A stretch of DNA of 64,000 nucleotides. It comes from Periconia sp. R9002 (lineage: Eukaryota; Ascomycota; Dothideomycetes; Pleosporales; Periconiaceae). Where the stretch lies: assembly GCA_023627715.1 (NCBI GenBank), contig JAMAHW010000034.1, positions 248,001-312,000 of the forward strand. Reading direction: 5' to 3'. This document shows positions 32,860 through 44,300 of the stretch, piece after piece. How positions within the stretch are numbered: position 1 is the stretch's first letter; every line of letters begins with the position of its first letter. The notes below the pieces were generated by a model. It worked only from the letters and a program-made list of their open reading frames with translations. It ran no database searches and was not told the origin of the DNA. The position numbers and the translations under genes were made by a program.

Positions 32860-34531
32860 TTAGTGCGTATCATCTGGGCAAGTTGACTTCGCGCGAACCC
32901 ATCCGGTCAAGCGATTTGCTATATCGCTCACGTAGCAGGCGGTTGCACCGGCTTTCTCTGAGAGATCACCGCTGTTTGGTATGTAACCACTGTTGGAAAA
33001 GTTAGTGATATTCCATATTGTGAAGATGAAGTGACGAACCTGTTGTAACCGCGCATAGCTTTGTAAGGGTTGCCATATGTGTTGAGATTGTCCACCAATC
33101 CCCACCCGTGTTCCGTCCCCTGCGTCCCATCCTGAATCATCTGAAGAATAGAAAGACGGCTGTGCTTGGCGTCGTATTCATGCCCGTTGTGAGATTGCAT
33201 CAGACCTGGATTCCTTGTACCGCCAGATGAGGTGGTGGATGGGTTCAACGGGCATCCATTAGTCTCTTGGAGGACTGTGCCGAGGATGATGCGGTGATCC
33301 ACAAGTGAGGCATTTGCTCGGTCTTGGATCGCATTGTAAATGTCTTGGATCATTTCGGGAGTGTTGTCCTTCCCATGCCCAAGCCATCCACAGGAGAATT
33401 TAAATGTGTCCAAATTCTTCTCCCACATGTCTTTGAATGTAACCCATTTCTGAAGAAGGAAAATCAGTGAAGTTCGGGGAAAACTTGAGTCGCGGTGTTT
33501 CTTACCTCTTTGGATGGAAAATTGGAAGCATTTCCTTGGTAGTAGGTGTAGCTATCTGTACCAGGCCCAATGCCAATGCTTGTGTCGTTGACGTTATCCC
33601 GCGTACCGCCACCCGATTCGAAAGCCAGCGTGCTATTCACTTGCGCAGTCGATGGTACGTACTTGAATTCATCTCGTTTATGCGTAAGGGTGACCGCAAG
33701 TGCAATGATGATGGCCAATATAACGATTGAGATGACAGCAAATCCGATGATCATGCATTTACGTTTCCTGTGCCAGAGGCCGCAGCAACATCCTCGATTC
33801 TCATGGTCGCCACTCTCCTCTGCTCTGCCGTATTTGTAGAACTCGGCATCCCCATAGGTCGGTGTAGTCCTATTACGGTCATCGTACATAGATTTTTCGT
33901 TGCTCCTTTCGCGGTGGGACCGGTGTTTCCGGTGTGGTGGTCGCGAGGGTCGGTCGTAGTCATTCATAGATTCCGTGGGGTAGTTGTGCAAACTCGGAGT
34001 CTTCTCAGAGGGTGACGATGGCGTGACGACCGGAGAAGGCTTTACTATGGGTTCCGGGATAGCATCTTTGGAATTGGATATTTCATTTCGATATTGGGAT
34101 TCTCTGCGGCTTGCCCGAGGTGCCTCAACCGGCGGATTGCTTTTCGACCTGGACCGATTTGGTTTCATCCAGTCCTTTGTCATAACACGCTGTTCTTCTC
34201 TGGCTCTCCTACGTTCAATCTTGAAGCGTTTGTAACATCGGCTGCACAGTTGAAGACCTTCTGGTCCTGGACACAATCGGTCATGAGCCGCGATCTCCGG
34301 AGCATCGCACATGCTGTTGTCACAGATAGTGCCATTGTGAGGAATCGAGCGAGGGCCACTTAGTCTCGCACTGCGCCTCTTTTCGCGGGTATCTCTCGAA
34401 GGAGATGTAGAAATAGTAGGTTCAAGCCTTGTTGGTGAAGAAGATGAAGTGTTGTAAAGTGGTGGATCGGTGGAGTAGGATGTACGGTGATTGCGATAAT
34501 AACGAGTTGAGCGGGAGTGTTGGCTCTCCAT
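32860..34531 (-). CDS. Type II membrane protein with extracellular lysozyme/transglycosylase-like domain
   Basis: Three exons (34531-33506, 33449-33040, 32989-32860) give 521 residues. Residues 1-255 are basic, Ser/Arg-rich and probably cytosolic, with cysteines at 70, 75, 87, 96 and 99 (C-x4-C-x11-C-x8-C-x2-C) that may bind a metal. One membrane segment spans about 259-283, flanked inside by RKRK and a CCC cluster that could be palmitoylated. The outer part (about 340-521) carries LQETNGCPLNP (Glu404) and NPGLMQSHNG (424-427). An acidic residue followed by GLMQ is the layout of SLT/goose-type lysozyme folds. This suggests glycan cleavage or binding at the cell surface. The function is untested, and the link of the domains rests on splice-site inference. 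Confidence 0.8.
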
Positions 34532-35334
34532 TGTGAAATAATTTTCAAGTCAGCTGTCGTCCATCAGAATATGGAACTAAGTACAGGAATGTCGAAGCTA
34601 GCATTTCTAGTCTTCTTGCTATGGTTTATCCATGTTGAAACACAGGGCTGGGAATGGCTGGTGTGGTGGCTGGGGAAGCCTTGGCGCTAAGAACCCCAAC
34701 GCCTCCCCGCCATTTTTTAAAGTTTACGAGCTGCGCTCATTGAAATGACGACAAAGACCCCAATTTACTTTATTGCTATTACTTTTTCTGACTTCACCGT
34801 CTTAGAGGACATTGGGGTTTCATTGAAACTCTTGGCCAAGTGGCTGGCGTCCTTGGCGCTCATCCTCCCGAACAGCCTTCAATTTTGTTTCATCCACCCA
34901 CCTCAACAACCAAAAAATTGCTTTTCCTGGTTTACGATTACGTTAGGTTCAGTTTGGATAACGTAAGTATTACTTCTGTGGCATGATGTAGCTTCAGCCC
35001 AAGGGTTCTCTGCGAATAGAAAACCCTCGAAACTGTATGGTGGTTACGCGCACGTCACATTCGCGGCTTGATGGAAAGGACAACGATGCAGGATTTGTTG
35101 ACGCTTGAAAGTTTCGGACCTGCTATGTCCCTGGATCCAATTTTAGATACATGAAAATGCCAGTGATAGGTCCCTAGAGTGGCCCTAATCAAGATATTGT
35201 GTGCCAGTATTGAGTTGGTGGGTGATCATCCTCCAATACCCCACATCAATTGATCCACCTATTCTACACGTCCCTAGCCAATGACATCTTGGTGATCGCC
35301 CTTTCCAATCCCTCAATAACCATTCAACAGCAAC
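34532..35334. other. Intergenic, no gene seen
   Basis: About 0.8 kb. It should hold the promoter of the lysozyme-like gene at its left end. The plus-strand frame 34745-34966 has no recognisable family. Confidence 0.5.
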
Positions 35335-35700
35335 TCAAGTTCCCATTATCAGCCTCAGTGATATTACAATCAACAAACATATGTTGAACACATGCACCCA
35401 GACCGTATCCACGTCCGCATAATGTGTCAACAACAAATAAGTGTCGGCAACGCCCACCCACATCCAACACAACAGAAAAATACCAATGGCCTTCTGTTGG
35501 CCAGTGTACTTGAACGCCCATACGGCAATTCCGGCACTGAAGTTGCGACCTCCTATACCAGGATAAAAAACGGTCATGCCTCTGGTTACGTCGATGACAC
35601 CAAAGACGCGGGCCATGCTCGCCGGATAGAAAACACCATAAAGGCCCGAGCCTATCAAGGCTGTTCCAATGACTGCCGTAACAATATCGAGTGATCGCAT
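35335..35700 (-). CDS. Small four-helix membrane protein (DUF4267-like)
   Basis: A 121-residue intronless protein with four hydrophobic segments: about residues 5-25 (VTAVIGTALIGSGLYGVFYP), 52-65, 72-90 (AIGIFLLCWMWVGVADTYLLL) and 100-118. The FYPASMARVFGV, GGRNFSAGIAVWAF and ADTYLL patterns are those of the fungal DUF4267 family, whose role is unknown. The ATG at 35700 fits the family start. A larger overlapping frame on the same strand in another phase (35324-35770) is a shadow. Confidence 0.75.
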   Translation of the reverse strand: MRSLDIVTAVIGTALIGSGLYGVFYPASMARVFGVIDVTRGMTVFYPGIGGRNFSAGIAVWAFKYTGQQKAIGIFLLCWMWVGVADTYLLLTHYADVDTVWVHVFNICLLIVISLRLIMGT

Positions 35701-36930
35701 CTTGGAAGGGTTCGGCCGGGGTTTTTTGTGTTGGATCGTTGAGCTCCGTGATCTTTCGGTTTGAACCCAAACTCGTGGGCTTCAGTGGTTTGCTCAGGAA
35801 GTGGCGAGGTCAACAGGAAGTTAGGTAGATTTCTTGGTTCTTCAATAGTGTGGTAAGGTATGCATATTCGCGGCATCACTGCTGAATTTATACAATTCGA
35901 AAAATATATGATTCCCCTACCGTCCACTGTCGCTTTTGGGAACGTCACAAATGGAAATGTCTGTCTCTCGGGTGCTGCATGTGTAAACTCCGGTACTCCG
36001 TTATACATGTACTGATTCCACGTTGGAGGCAGCCTGTTTAAGTCCCTTATGCGCAAGCTACTGAGTTACGCCCGACACACTAAATCTCATTGAGAGCAGA
36101 GGTACATGCAATTATATGACGTATACCAGTTGTTTTTGGTGGGTTTACACCTCCAAACTTCCGCTCCACCCTTGGCAAGTGCGTAGAGCAACGAAGTCGG
36201 AGATAGCGGAGCTAGGTATAGCCTGATCCACCCGTCCATGCGCATCAGATATCTTCGTGCCTACCCTCATTGAGATAATACAGTTTGTCGTGCTTTGCTT
36301 TGAAGAATAGTTGAAAATGGCTCGAAAATGGTGGGATGCCCCGACTTATGAGCCGTTCGAAATTGATTTAACTTCTTTCTCTTCATCAAGCCCAAGCCTA
36401 ACTTCGTGATATTCGCATCTGAACCTTTTCATTGCACAGTATCAATCCAGCATTCTTCGTAATCAATCAATCCAGTCATGATATAACACTTCCAGCATTA
36501 ACGCCTCTCTATTTCAATCCAGTGTCTCACCTACGCACATATTCTACCTCTTTCGGTCCTTCTGCCATAGACTCTACAATCGAAAACAGTAATGATTTAA
36601 CCACTCTTCTTGAGTCTGATGGTCCTCTTGTGCTTACAGTTGTGGATGAGTGATGATATAGCCAATGTGAATAATTTAGTAATGGAAGACGGGGCGTTAT
36701 TGTTCCTAGCCGAACTCAGAATCGAACGGCTCACTCACATTTGATTATGACTTGATAACTTGGAGTCTTGTTAATCATTTCCTCTCGACCGTCAGTGTTT
36801 CTACCCTACAAGTTATGTATTTAAAGCCATTTAGATATGTAGTTAGGCTATGTAAATAGGGCCGAATGCATCATACATAACTAAGTAGTGTAGACGCTCG
36901 CGCGACGCGAGCTGACACCTTGCCTCGGGA
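35701..36930. other. Intergenic between DUF4267 gene and broken regulator
   Basis: About 1.2 kb between divergent genes. The minus frame 35655-36056 overlaps the DUF4267 start and has no family. The plus frame 36432-36653 is also unsupported. The right part should be the old promoter of the broken regulator. Confidence 0.5.
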
Positions 36931-38624
36931 ATGTCAACGAGTTTCTACACAATGCCCAACACCCATCGCTCAACTCAACGTGCGCCCTTATCGTGCACAT
37001 CATGCGCTTCCAGAAAGGTCAAATTCAGCCGAACAATTCCTTGCCGTGCCTGTATAAGTCGTGGAAATGTGGCTAACTGTAAACGCGAGGTGGTGATCGT
37101 TCGCGGTCGCGTTCGCACCGCCGATATCCCCAGTTCCAGCCCATCCATGGCCGAGTTGTTACTAGAGAATGCGCGGCTGGCTGAGATTGTGTCTCGCTCG
37201 CACGAGGCACATCTTTCCGTTGCTCCAACTCTTGATCTGACTGAATACTATGAGCGGCGCCTTCACCAAGCAGTCGGTTAGGTCCGCGAATCTAGGACTG
37301 TCGCATCACCTGCCGATATCGTATTTCCGACGGAACATTGTAGCCGACAGTTCATTGAATTTGCCGAAAGATGGACGTCATGAGTACACTTCGCCTTCTT
37401 TTCTCCCGAATTTCGCCTCAAGCACGATCAGTTTTGGTCTCAAGGCGGATCATTTTCCACGCATGATCCGCTATAGTTGGCAATTTACTTCGGAGCACTC
37501 GCTTCGGCTTTGGCGTTCATGAGCGACGATGACTTTGCCCAAACCGATGTGTCTCTCTGTTCGCGCATTTATCTGGCTCGAAATTGGTTCGACGCAGCAC
37601 TGTTCTATCTAGATCGAGGGGATTTTCTTCAAGTGTCACATATCGATGTTGTGCGCGCCATTGTGGTTATGGGCAGTGTGGCCTCAACTATAGGCGAAAC
37701 CCATCGCCATGCAAATCTCTGGGTGATCGCCATCCGTGTTGCGCAGCAACTCAATCTCGGGTCAGATGGTATGAACCCTGGCGAGACAATCATTCAGAAA
37801 GAGTCGCGAAGGCGACTTTGGTGGACTTTAGTGATTTGCGAATGGATGTGGATTCCTCTCCGTCCTCCATGCATCGCCAACGTAGACTTCGAAATCAGTG
37901 ATCGATGCGGGGAGCTGACAGTCGAACTCCTCAACGGCTGCTCTTTACCGAAAGAAACGCCTCGTCCTGTACAGTATCACATCACCATGGCACGTATAGC
38001 ATGCGTGTATCATAATCTCCATGCAAAGCTCCGACTACGCAAATGGTCGCCTTTGGGAGTAAAGGATTTTATCATACAAGCTGATGACGAATTTGCGACA
38101 ATTATTGAACAACTGCCATGTCATTTACAATACGACGAAGAGGGCACGACCCATGATCAGCAGGAGTTGGAAGCCCAGCACCCATGGATTGTTACACAAA
38201 AAACCAGTCTCGCGATGGTGCTTCTTTACTATCGTTTGGCAATCAATCTCATATTACAAGGATATTGGCTGGAAGGCTCAACAAACTTTGCTCGTGCAAG
38301 ATCAGTTTGTATCTCCTCAGCCATGGGCATGATTCACTCAGCGAACTCTACCACAGAGACGTTCAATCGCTTACGGACATGGTGACACTCTCTTAACCTA
38401 GTCTTATCAGAATTAATCCCATACTTATCGATCACAGGGACTTTGCGATGCTTGTTTTCTCCGCCACCGTCACCTTGGCTTTAGAAGTGCGTAGAGCTGG
38501 TGAGCAAAATCCACAATTCATTGAGGCAATCAGACAAAGCAAGAAGCTATTGGGAACGGTACAAGTTGGAAACAAACTGGCTCGGGAAGCGCTTTCTATA
38601 CTACACGAATTCAATATGCCTTGA
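36931..38624 (+). pseudogene. Zn2Cys6 transcription factor, broken by three in-frame stops
   Basis: Read in one frame without any frameshift, the region encodes a complete fungal regulator: zinc cluster, fungal TF domain and, after a 56-bp intron (38382-38437), a C-terminal helix ending at 38624. It is interrupted by TAG at 37279-37281, TGA at 37381-37383 and TAG at 37474-37476. Homologous-looking sequence continues on both sides of each stop (CSRQFIEFAERW, HFAFFSPEFRLKHDQFW, LAIYFGALASALAFM). In the zinc cluster the third Cys ligand is Phe (position 32 in C-x2-C-x6-F). The two stops at 37381 and 37474 sit where Trp codons are expected (G-to-A); the first may come from a Gln codon (C-to-T). 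A non-functional gene is likely. Its 3' end overlaps the convergent PhyH gene by 14 bases. Confidence 0.8.
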
Positions 38625-39680
38625 CGCCGGCGAGCTTCAACACCAGATCACTCTCCTCGGGCTCGTACGCTGGCCGATCGCGTCGAAATATATCCGACTT
38701 GCCGAGCCTGATGTGCTTATCCTCCTGCAAGAAAATATTTGCGTGAGGCCAATGCGTCTACAATCTTTAGCTTTGTACCTTCCTGAAAAAAATTTAATAC
38801 TTACAGTGCCGATGCGTTGCTGGAAATAGCTGGCCTTCTTCTCAAGGTCCTCCTTGGAAGCGAAGGATGCCGGAGTGTAGCAAATGTACATGACTGCCCT
38901 AACGTTATCCGAGCTTGGTACTTTGTTATAGTGAATCTGCCGACTATCCCATAAGATTAGATCACCTGGGTCTGCGCAGACCTTGATCATTTCACATCCA
39001 CGTTGCTTGAACCACTCCACTTCTTCTTCGTCGAAACCGTGCCAGTCAAACGATCCCCAGGTTCCAGCTCCCTTGGTTTCCGGGTGTGTCTTGAAGAACA
39101 GTTCGTTGAGTTTGTGAGATCCTTTTAGTACGACTAATCCGCCGTCGTCTTGGCCATTCGGGGCTAGATTGAGGATTCCTTGGACGCATTGCATACCCTT
39201 GCGCTTGGGGTTCTGATCAACGTGGGGCCATGGGGTTGACGGTTGCATATTAGGTGTAGGCAACGTTAAATTCATACCATCAAACGACACGAGTAGCTCG
39301 TTCGTACCCCATAGCTTTGCGAAGGTATCGATAAGCGCGGGCTCTCTGTTATTTGTGAGTGCAAACCACGTCATGGATATGGATCTCACCTACGTTCGCG
39401 CATCCCATATAACCTTCTCGTGTTGCACCTTATATCCGTGGTACATACCACCTTTCATGTGCTCAGGGAGATGCTCCTTACCCCATGTCGAAGGGTCGTC
39501 GGCTTTGAAGCCATATGGAAAAGTCTCGAGCCACTGAAACATACGATCCTTGTAGTCTTGAGCCTTATCCGGCGATAAAACTCCCTTGACTACCACAAAG
39601 CCATCCCGGAACAAGTCATCGCGCCAGTCACCAGTCAGGACCTCGGTATCAATCTTGGGTTCGCTCTCGTAATGTGGCAT
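38611..39680 (-). CDS. Phytanoyl-CoA dioxygenase (PhyH) family protein
   Basis: Fe(II)/2-oxoglutarate oxygenase. Three exons (39680-39394, 39345-38805, 38724-38611) give 313 residues. The N-terminal part (DLFRDGFVVVKGVLSPDKA) is the usual PhyH entry. Iron ligands are His137 and Asp139 (PWPHVDQNP) and His234 (SRQIHYNK), and GGLVVLKGSHKL is the typical strand-turn before them. The last exon (KSDIFRRDRPAYEPEESD) is inferred from a good donor (GTAAGT) and acceptor (TTGCAG) in matching phase. The function may be hydroxylation of a small molecule; fungal relatives occur in specialised-metabolite pathways. It is divergent from an MFS transporter. Confidence 0.9.
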
Positions 39681-40129
39681 TGTGTAAAAGTGTTGAGATC
39701 TGTCGCAAGAAAATACAAGATAGCCATCTTACATCCGTCGCATCTGCCCTTTTATTGCCGAAAAGTCCCTGTTGCCCCACGCAGATCCTCCCCAATTACT
39801 TCTCCTCTCTTGGTTTGAGATATCTAGGGCGCGTGCAATGTGATTGGTCAGAATGGTACTGACTCGGGCGAGTCACGGCCGAGTTTTAGTAGTCTCCCAA
39901 ATGTGGATCACGATAACCGTTTGGTGTGTTGCGGAGAACGGCTTGGATCCTTGAATGGCCCATCACGCGGCGGCATTCTTATCATTCCTATCTGAATTTC
40001 GGCTAGATTTCTTGATGGCCTTCCGAAAGTTGATTATCGGACGCAGTATAGAGATGAAGTGGTCTCTCCTTCCCTCAAGGTCGTGACCCCGACTGGGAAT
40101 TTCCATCAATTCTTTTGAGCAATTTCGAA
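39681..40129. promoter_or_regulatory. Divergent promoter of PhyH and MFS transporter genes
   Basis: A 449-bp gap between divergent starts. It contains CACGGCCGAG at 39874-39883 and, 14 bases before it, GACTCGGGCGAGTC, a near palindrome one base off the CTCGGCCGAG consensus. Confidence 0.6.
39876..39883. promoter_or_regulatory. CGGCCGAG element in the PhyH/MFS promoter
   Basis: Same eight-base core as the elements in the 12.8-20.2 kb promoters. It hints that this oxygenase/transporter pair, 20 kb away, may share the regulator. The broken regulator next door might once have used the same site. Confidence 0.45.
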
Positions 40130-42001
40130 ATGATTACGTATCTGAGAGGTACAACGCCTACGGGCGTTGGCTGTATGTTTGTTGCTTCCGTTGGAGCCTT
40201 TCTGTTTGTAAGTGCTACATATGCTACTAAACTCGCTTCTATTTACAAAATGATACAGGGATTCGATAATGGCTGGTGGGGAACTATTCTTGGATCGCAG
40301 AAGTTCCTTTCAGACTATGGTTCTTGTATCGACGTGGATGGGATGGCTAAATGCAATCTATCTACTTCGCAGCTGTCGGCTGGTAGCTCAGTGCAATCTG
40401 GTGGCATCAGTAAGTCTGTGGCTCAAGAATATGAAAAAGCACGCGAAACAACTAACGCTTCCCCTCAGTGATTGGCTGCTTGATTGCCATGTACCTAAAT
40501 GACCTCGTAGGACGCAAACTGTCTTTCGTCACCACAGGTTTCGTATCCATCGTCGGTATTCTGATCGAAGTGACTAGCGCCATCGGCGGGACAGGACGTT
40601 TCAGTCAATTTGTTGTTGGCAAAGTCATTGCTTCCATCGCGATGGGACTAGCTGTCAACATTGTGCCTATCTATCTTTCAGAGACATCAACTGCTGCTGC
40701 ACGCGGATTCTCCGTTAGCATATACCAAAACGTCCAGATCTTAGGTGTCATTTTGGCGGCTGGGGTTGTATACGCTTCGGCCAAAAGCACGACCTCCTCT
40801 GCATATCTCATACCTATCGGCCTCCAAATTATCGCCCCGTCGATAATGATTTTTGCGTCACCATTCCTGCCAGAATCTCCAAGATGGCTAATGTGGAAAG
40901 GGTACGTCTCGCCTATTGCATGAAGGGTCAAACTAACAAACCACTTTCAGACGTCGCGAGGATGCCATCGCCGCGTCCAACAAGCTCTTCTCCACCCCCA
41001 AAAACTCCTTCGATGCCCAAAAATACGTTGACGAAATCCAAATCGCCATCGACGCCGAGCGTCAACGAGAAGAAGCTTCACGCTGGGTCGATCTCATGCA
41101 CGGTCCCGACCTTCGCCGCCTCCTCATCGCCGTCGGCATCCAATCGCTGCAACAAGCCCAGGGTTCCTCATACATGAATGCCTACATCGTCTCGTTTCTC
41201 CAAGCCACTGGCATCACCAACGTGTTCCCCGTAATCATGGGTATCTACACCCTCTACTACGTGGCCATCCTGACCGGCCATTTTCTGCCAGATACCGTCG
41301 GTCGACGTCCCATCCTCATCTCGACGGCGAGTTTCTGTGGTATTTGCCTCATCATCGTGTCCGCTTTAGTAGTGGCATATGAAACCCCATCAGCTGCTAC
41401 CAGTAAAGCGTCTATTGCGCTCATCTTTCTGTGTAACATCTCTTTTGGTATTCAATCTCCGCTTATTTGGATTACCACAGCTGAGTCGGCGCCGACGCGC
41501 AACCGCGAGAAAGTACAGGCGATCGCATGTTTCTTTGGGTTTGGCGTGAGTCTTTTGATCACGTCTGTGTCGCCGTATCTTCAGAATGAGGGGTATGGGA
41601 ATCTTGGTGGAAAGATTGTGAGTCTTGATCCCTCTTTCATCCATGTACTTCATTCAATCCCTGTTTTTTTCATGATTTGAGTCACTTTCTCTTTTACCTA
41701 CCGGTCTATACACTCTTTCTCCATTGCAGGCACGCCCGCTAACAACCCACAACACCAGGGTTTCATATGGAGCGCCTTCTCCTTCGTTACTGTGGCCTGG
41801 GTATTTTTTATCGTGCCGGAAATGAAAGGCTTCTCTATCGAGCAGCTCGACTTCTTGTACAACAACGGCGTTGCGACGCGCCAATTCAAGGGTTTTCAAT
41901 TCGACAGCGAGATGGGTGTTGCTGTCGACAGCGACAACGATCAAATAAGTGTTCAAGGGAAGGAACAACCTACTGTTGAGACGGTCAAGGTATCTGAGTA
42001 G
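40130..42001 (+). CDS. MFS transporter, sugar-porter family
   Basis: Five exons (40130-40207, 40259-40409, 40469-40901, 40951-41617, 41759-42001) give 523 residues, normal for fungal hexose or quinate-type transporters with 12 membrane segments. Marks in order: FLFGFDNGWWG in helix 1, DLVGRKLSF after helix 2, PIYLSETSTAAARG, FLPESPRWLMWKGRREDA, QSLQQAQGSSYMNAY, DTVGRRPILI and VPEMKGFSIEQLDFL before the C-terminal tail. The final intron is long (141 bp); the acceptor before GFIWSAF is chosen by frame and family fit. The start at 40130 is the first ATG; upstream in-frame codons are not ATG. The substrate (sugar, polyol, quinate) cannot be told. Divergent from the PhyH gene. Confidence 0.9.
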
Positions 42002-42274
42002 ATACGTTGAGGACGAGGGGTGTTTGAACTATAGTGTTGTTGAAGATCAAATTCGATTTGGGGTGAATATTCATACACGTCTACCTGTCTTTCCATATGC
42101 ATTACAAAGAAAGCTTATGAATCTCAACAATCAGTTGACCCGCCTAGTAACCAAGCCATCACGAACACCAGGAAGTAGATTTGAAAAAAAAACAGCCAGA
42201 GAGAAAGATGGGAAATTAGCAACATGCTGTATTTGGATCCATACTTATACAGCGAAGAGATAATGCGCCGTACG

Positions 42275-44300
42275 CTATACGGCCAGAATTGATTGTCCAC
42301 CATCAGCGGTGATTCGTCTCCTGACTCTCATCTTCATAAGTACCCCAGTTCCCTTGTGAATATGCTCATCAGCGTAGTTAAGAACTGAGCTCGGGGAATA
42401 AACAAGTGCTGTTCCTGTGGGTAGGCCCTCGATACGCTCCATAAGCGAATCATGGTCTTTTCTAGGGATGTGGATATGCTTTTTGATAGCATCAAACCAC
42501 TCTGGAGACGTGAACCGGTGGATTATCCCAATGGAACACAGAGGCATTAAGTTCGTCAAGAGAGTGGCTTCCTGAGTTGAAATGACTACGCGCGTGTCGG
42601 TATGACGTTGGACGCGAATAGTTTGCTGGAGGGTCTCATTGAGGCTTCTTGCGCCGGGAACGTCGAGCATGTACTGGAGAAACTGTTAGTTCATGCTATA
42701 GCGAGGAGGCAAAAGTGGAATAAACTAAAACGTGAGGAAACATGGACATTACATACCTTGTGCGCCTCGTTCAAAACCACCAGTTTCCCAGCTGTCTCGG
42801 ACTGTATGTACCGCTGCAGGCCGGTCTTAGACACTATACATGCCGTGTTGACGTCCACAAATGGGCAGCTCAAATCCATGATCGTAATCTCTCCTGGCCT
42901 GAACTGCATGTTGTTCCGATAGGCCCCGTCGAGATCAAGGAACGATTCTAACAAATTTAAGCGCATATCTAACAGGTTCTGCTGATCAAACGTAAATCTT
43001 TGGCTCTTCAGAGCTTGCTTGAATGCCCCGTAATCGAAATTCACATTTGTGGTGGCCAATTTGCGAATAATCTGTAAAACTGCAGCCATGTAGAGTGGCA
43101 CAAAACCCGACTCATTGACGTTCATTAGGGTAAGCATCAAATCTGACTGACAGTTAGTTTACCTGGGCTTCATAGGGATCTAGTTAACCACATACCAATG
43201 CCAAGGTTTCTAGGGTCGAGTTTGAAATAAATGACAGTGACATTAGGCAAACGCTCGTAGAACTTCTGAATTCTCAACAAGTTCGTCTCACAGACAAGAA
43301 CGTTGATCTTCTTGACATGAGCATTTCCAATAGATGGCGCTCCTAGCAGAGCAGCTTCGCTGACATTGAAACCAGTACCATCACCTGTGAAGGGACCATA
43401 GCTGAAAACGAGAGCTGAGAGCGGCTTTTGCGATGTACCAATAATTGCGGAAGAAACCAAACAGTTCTCAAGAATGCAAGAAGTTGTGTAAGATTTGCCA
43501 CTGCCCTGCACGCCACATACAAACGCCGAGAAAGGGATATTTGTATTTAGAAAGAGCTTCGAGTTTGCTTTCTGGGAGTTTTGATCGTGAGTACCCATGA
43601 ATCCGAATTGAGGGATAAGGTCTTTCGTGTCCCTTGCCCCAATGACGTGCTCATCTACAAGGGTCGAATGGCGGACGCCAGCGCGACGGTCGATATTAAC
43701 ATTTTCTTCGAAATCATCATTGGTCATCAGAAAATCCATGGCGCTAAAGTCAACCGTAGAAGTATCCACAGTAGACTTTACCAGTGCGTTGTAAACATTT
43801 GAAGCTTGTGGGGTGGGTACAGCATTAGAGGAACCCCGAGTCATCGTCTTTTGATGTTCTTGCTTTGATGGGATGACAGGCGATATGGAAGCGTTGAGAA
43901 AAGCCGTGTTCAGCTTAGTGATTTCGCTGTCAATTGCCTGGGGGTGAGCTGCCGTTCCGATCATTTTTTTAGGCTCTGGACTAGTGGTTTTCTTCCGTTC
44001 CCGCTTTGAGATAGGTAGGGCTTTGTGGCTGTTCTGCAAATTATCTGCCGCAACACCTTTCATACTAGGCAGCCCTGAAGGAGCGAACCAGTCAGGGGAG
44101 GGCTGCCATGCACCATGTTTTGGCGAATCCCACACTGGAGTATCGTTGATTGTAGCTACCGGTAGCTTATGCTGGCTGTGCGTTTATTGTATCTTTCGAC
44201 TCTACGGTTTTACTAGGAGTTGAAGGGCCGGGCGAGAATTGGAAACGGAGGTGCCGGGTGCACCGGGTTGGGGAGATGTATTGAAGTTGAACAGAGGCAT
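42275..44300 (-). CDS. P-loop ATPase, HerA/FtsK-like
   Basis: Four exons (44300-44214, 44171-43196, 43142-42757, 42673-42275) give 615 residues. The first exon starts MPLFNFNTSPQPGAPGTS. A disordered Ser/Pro/Lys-rich region leads to Walker A GVQGSGKS (249-256), preceded by the strand FSAFVCGV. Walker B comes at LVVLNEAHKYM, formed across the last exon junction, where HerA-type proteins have DEAHRYM; here Asp is Asn but the Glu is kept. A sensor-like STQE (TRVVISTQEATLL) follows. Families of this kind are common and poorly studied in filamentous ascomycetes. The general prediction is a nucleic-acid- or polymer-translocating ATPase, but no role is established. Convergent with the MFS gene. Confidence 0.75.

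Noticed and set aside
35655..36056. 133-residue minus-strand frame overlapping the DUF4267 gene start
   Set aside because: Overlaps a better-supported gene in another phase and has no recognisable family.
36432..36653. 73-residue plus-strand frame before the broken regulator
   Set aside because: No motif and no conserved start; likely chance.
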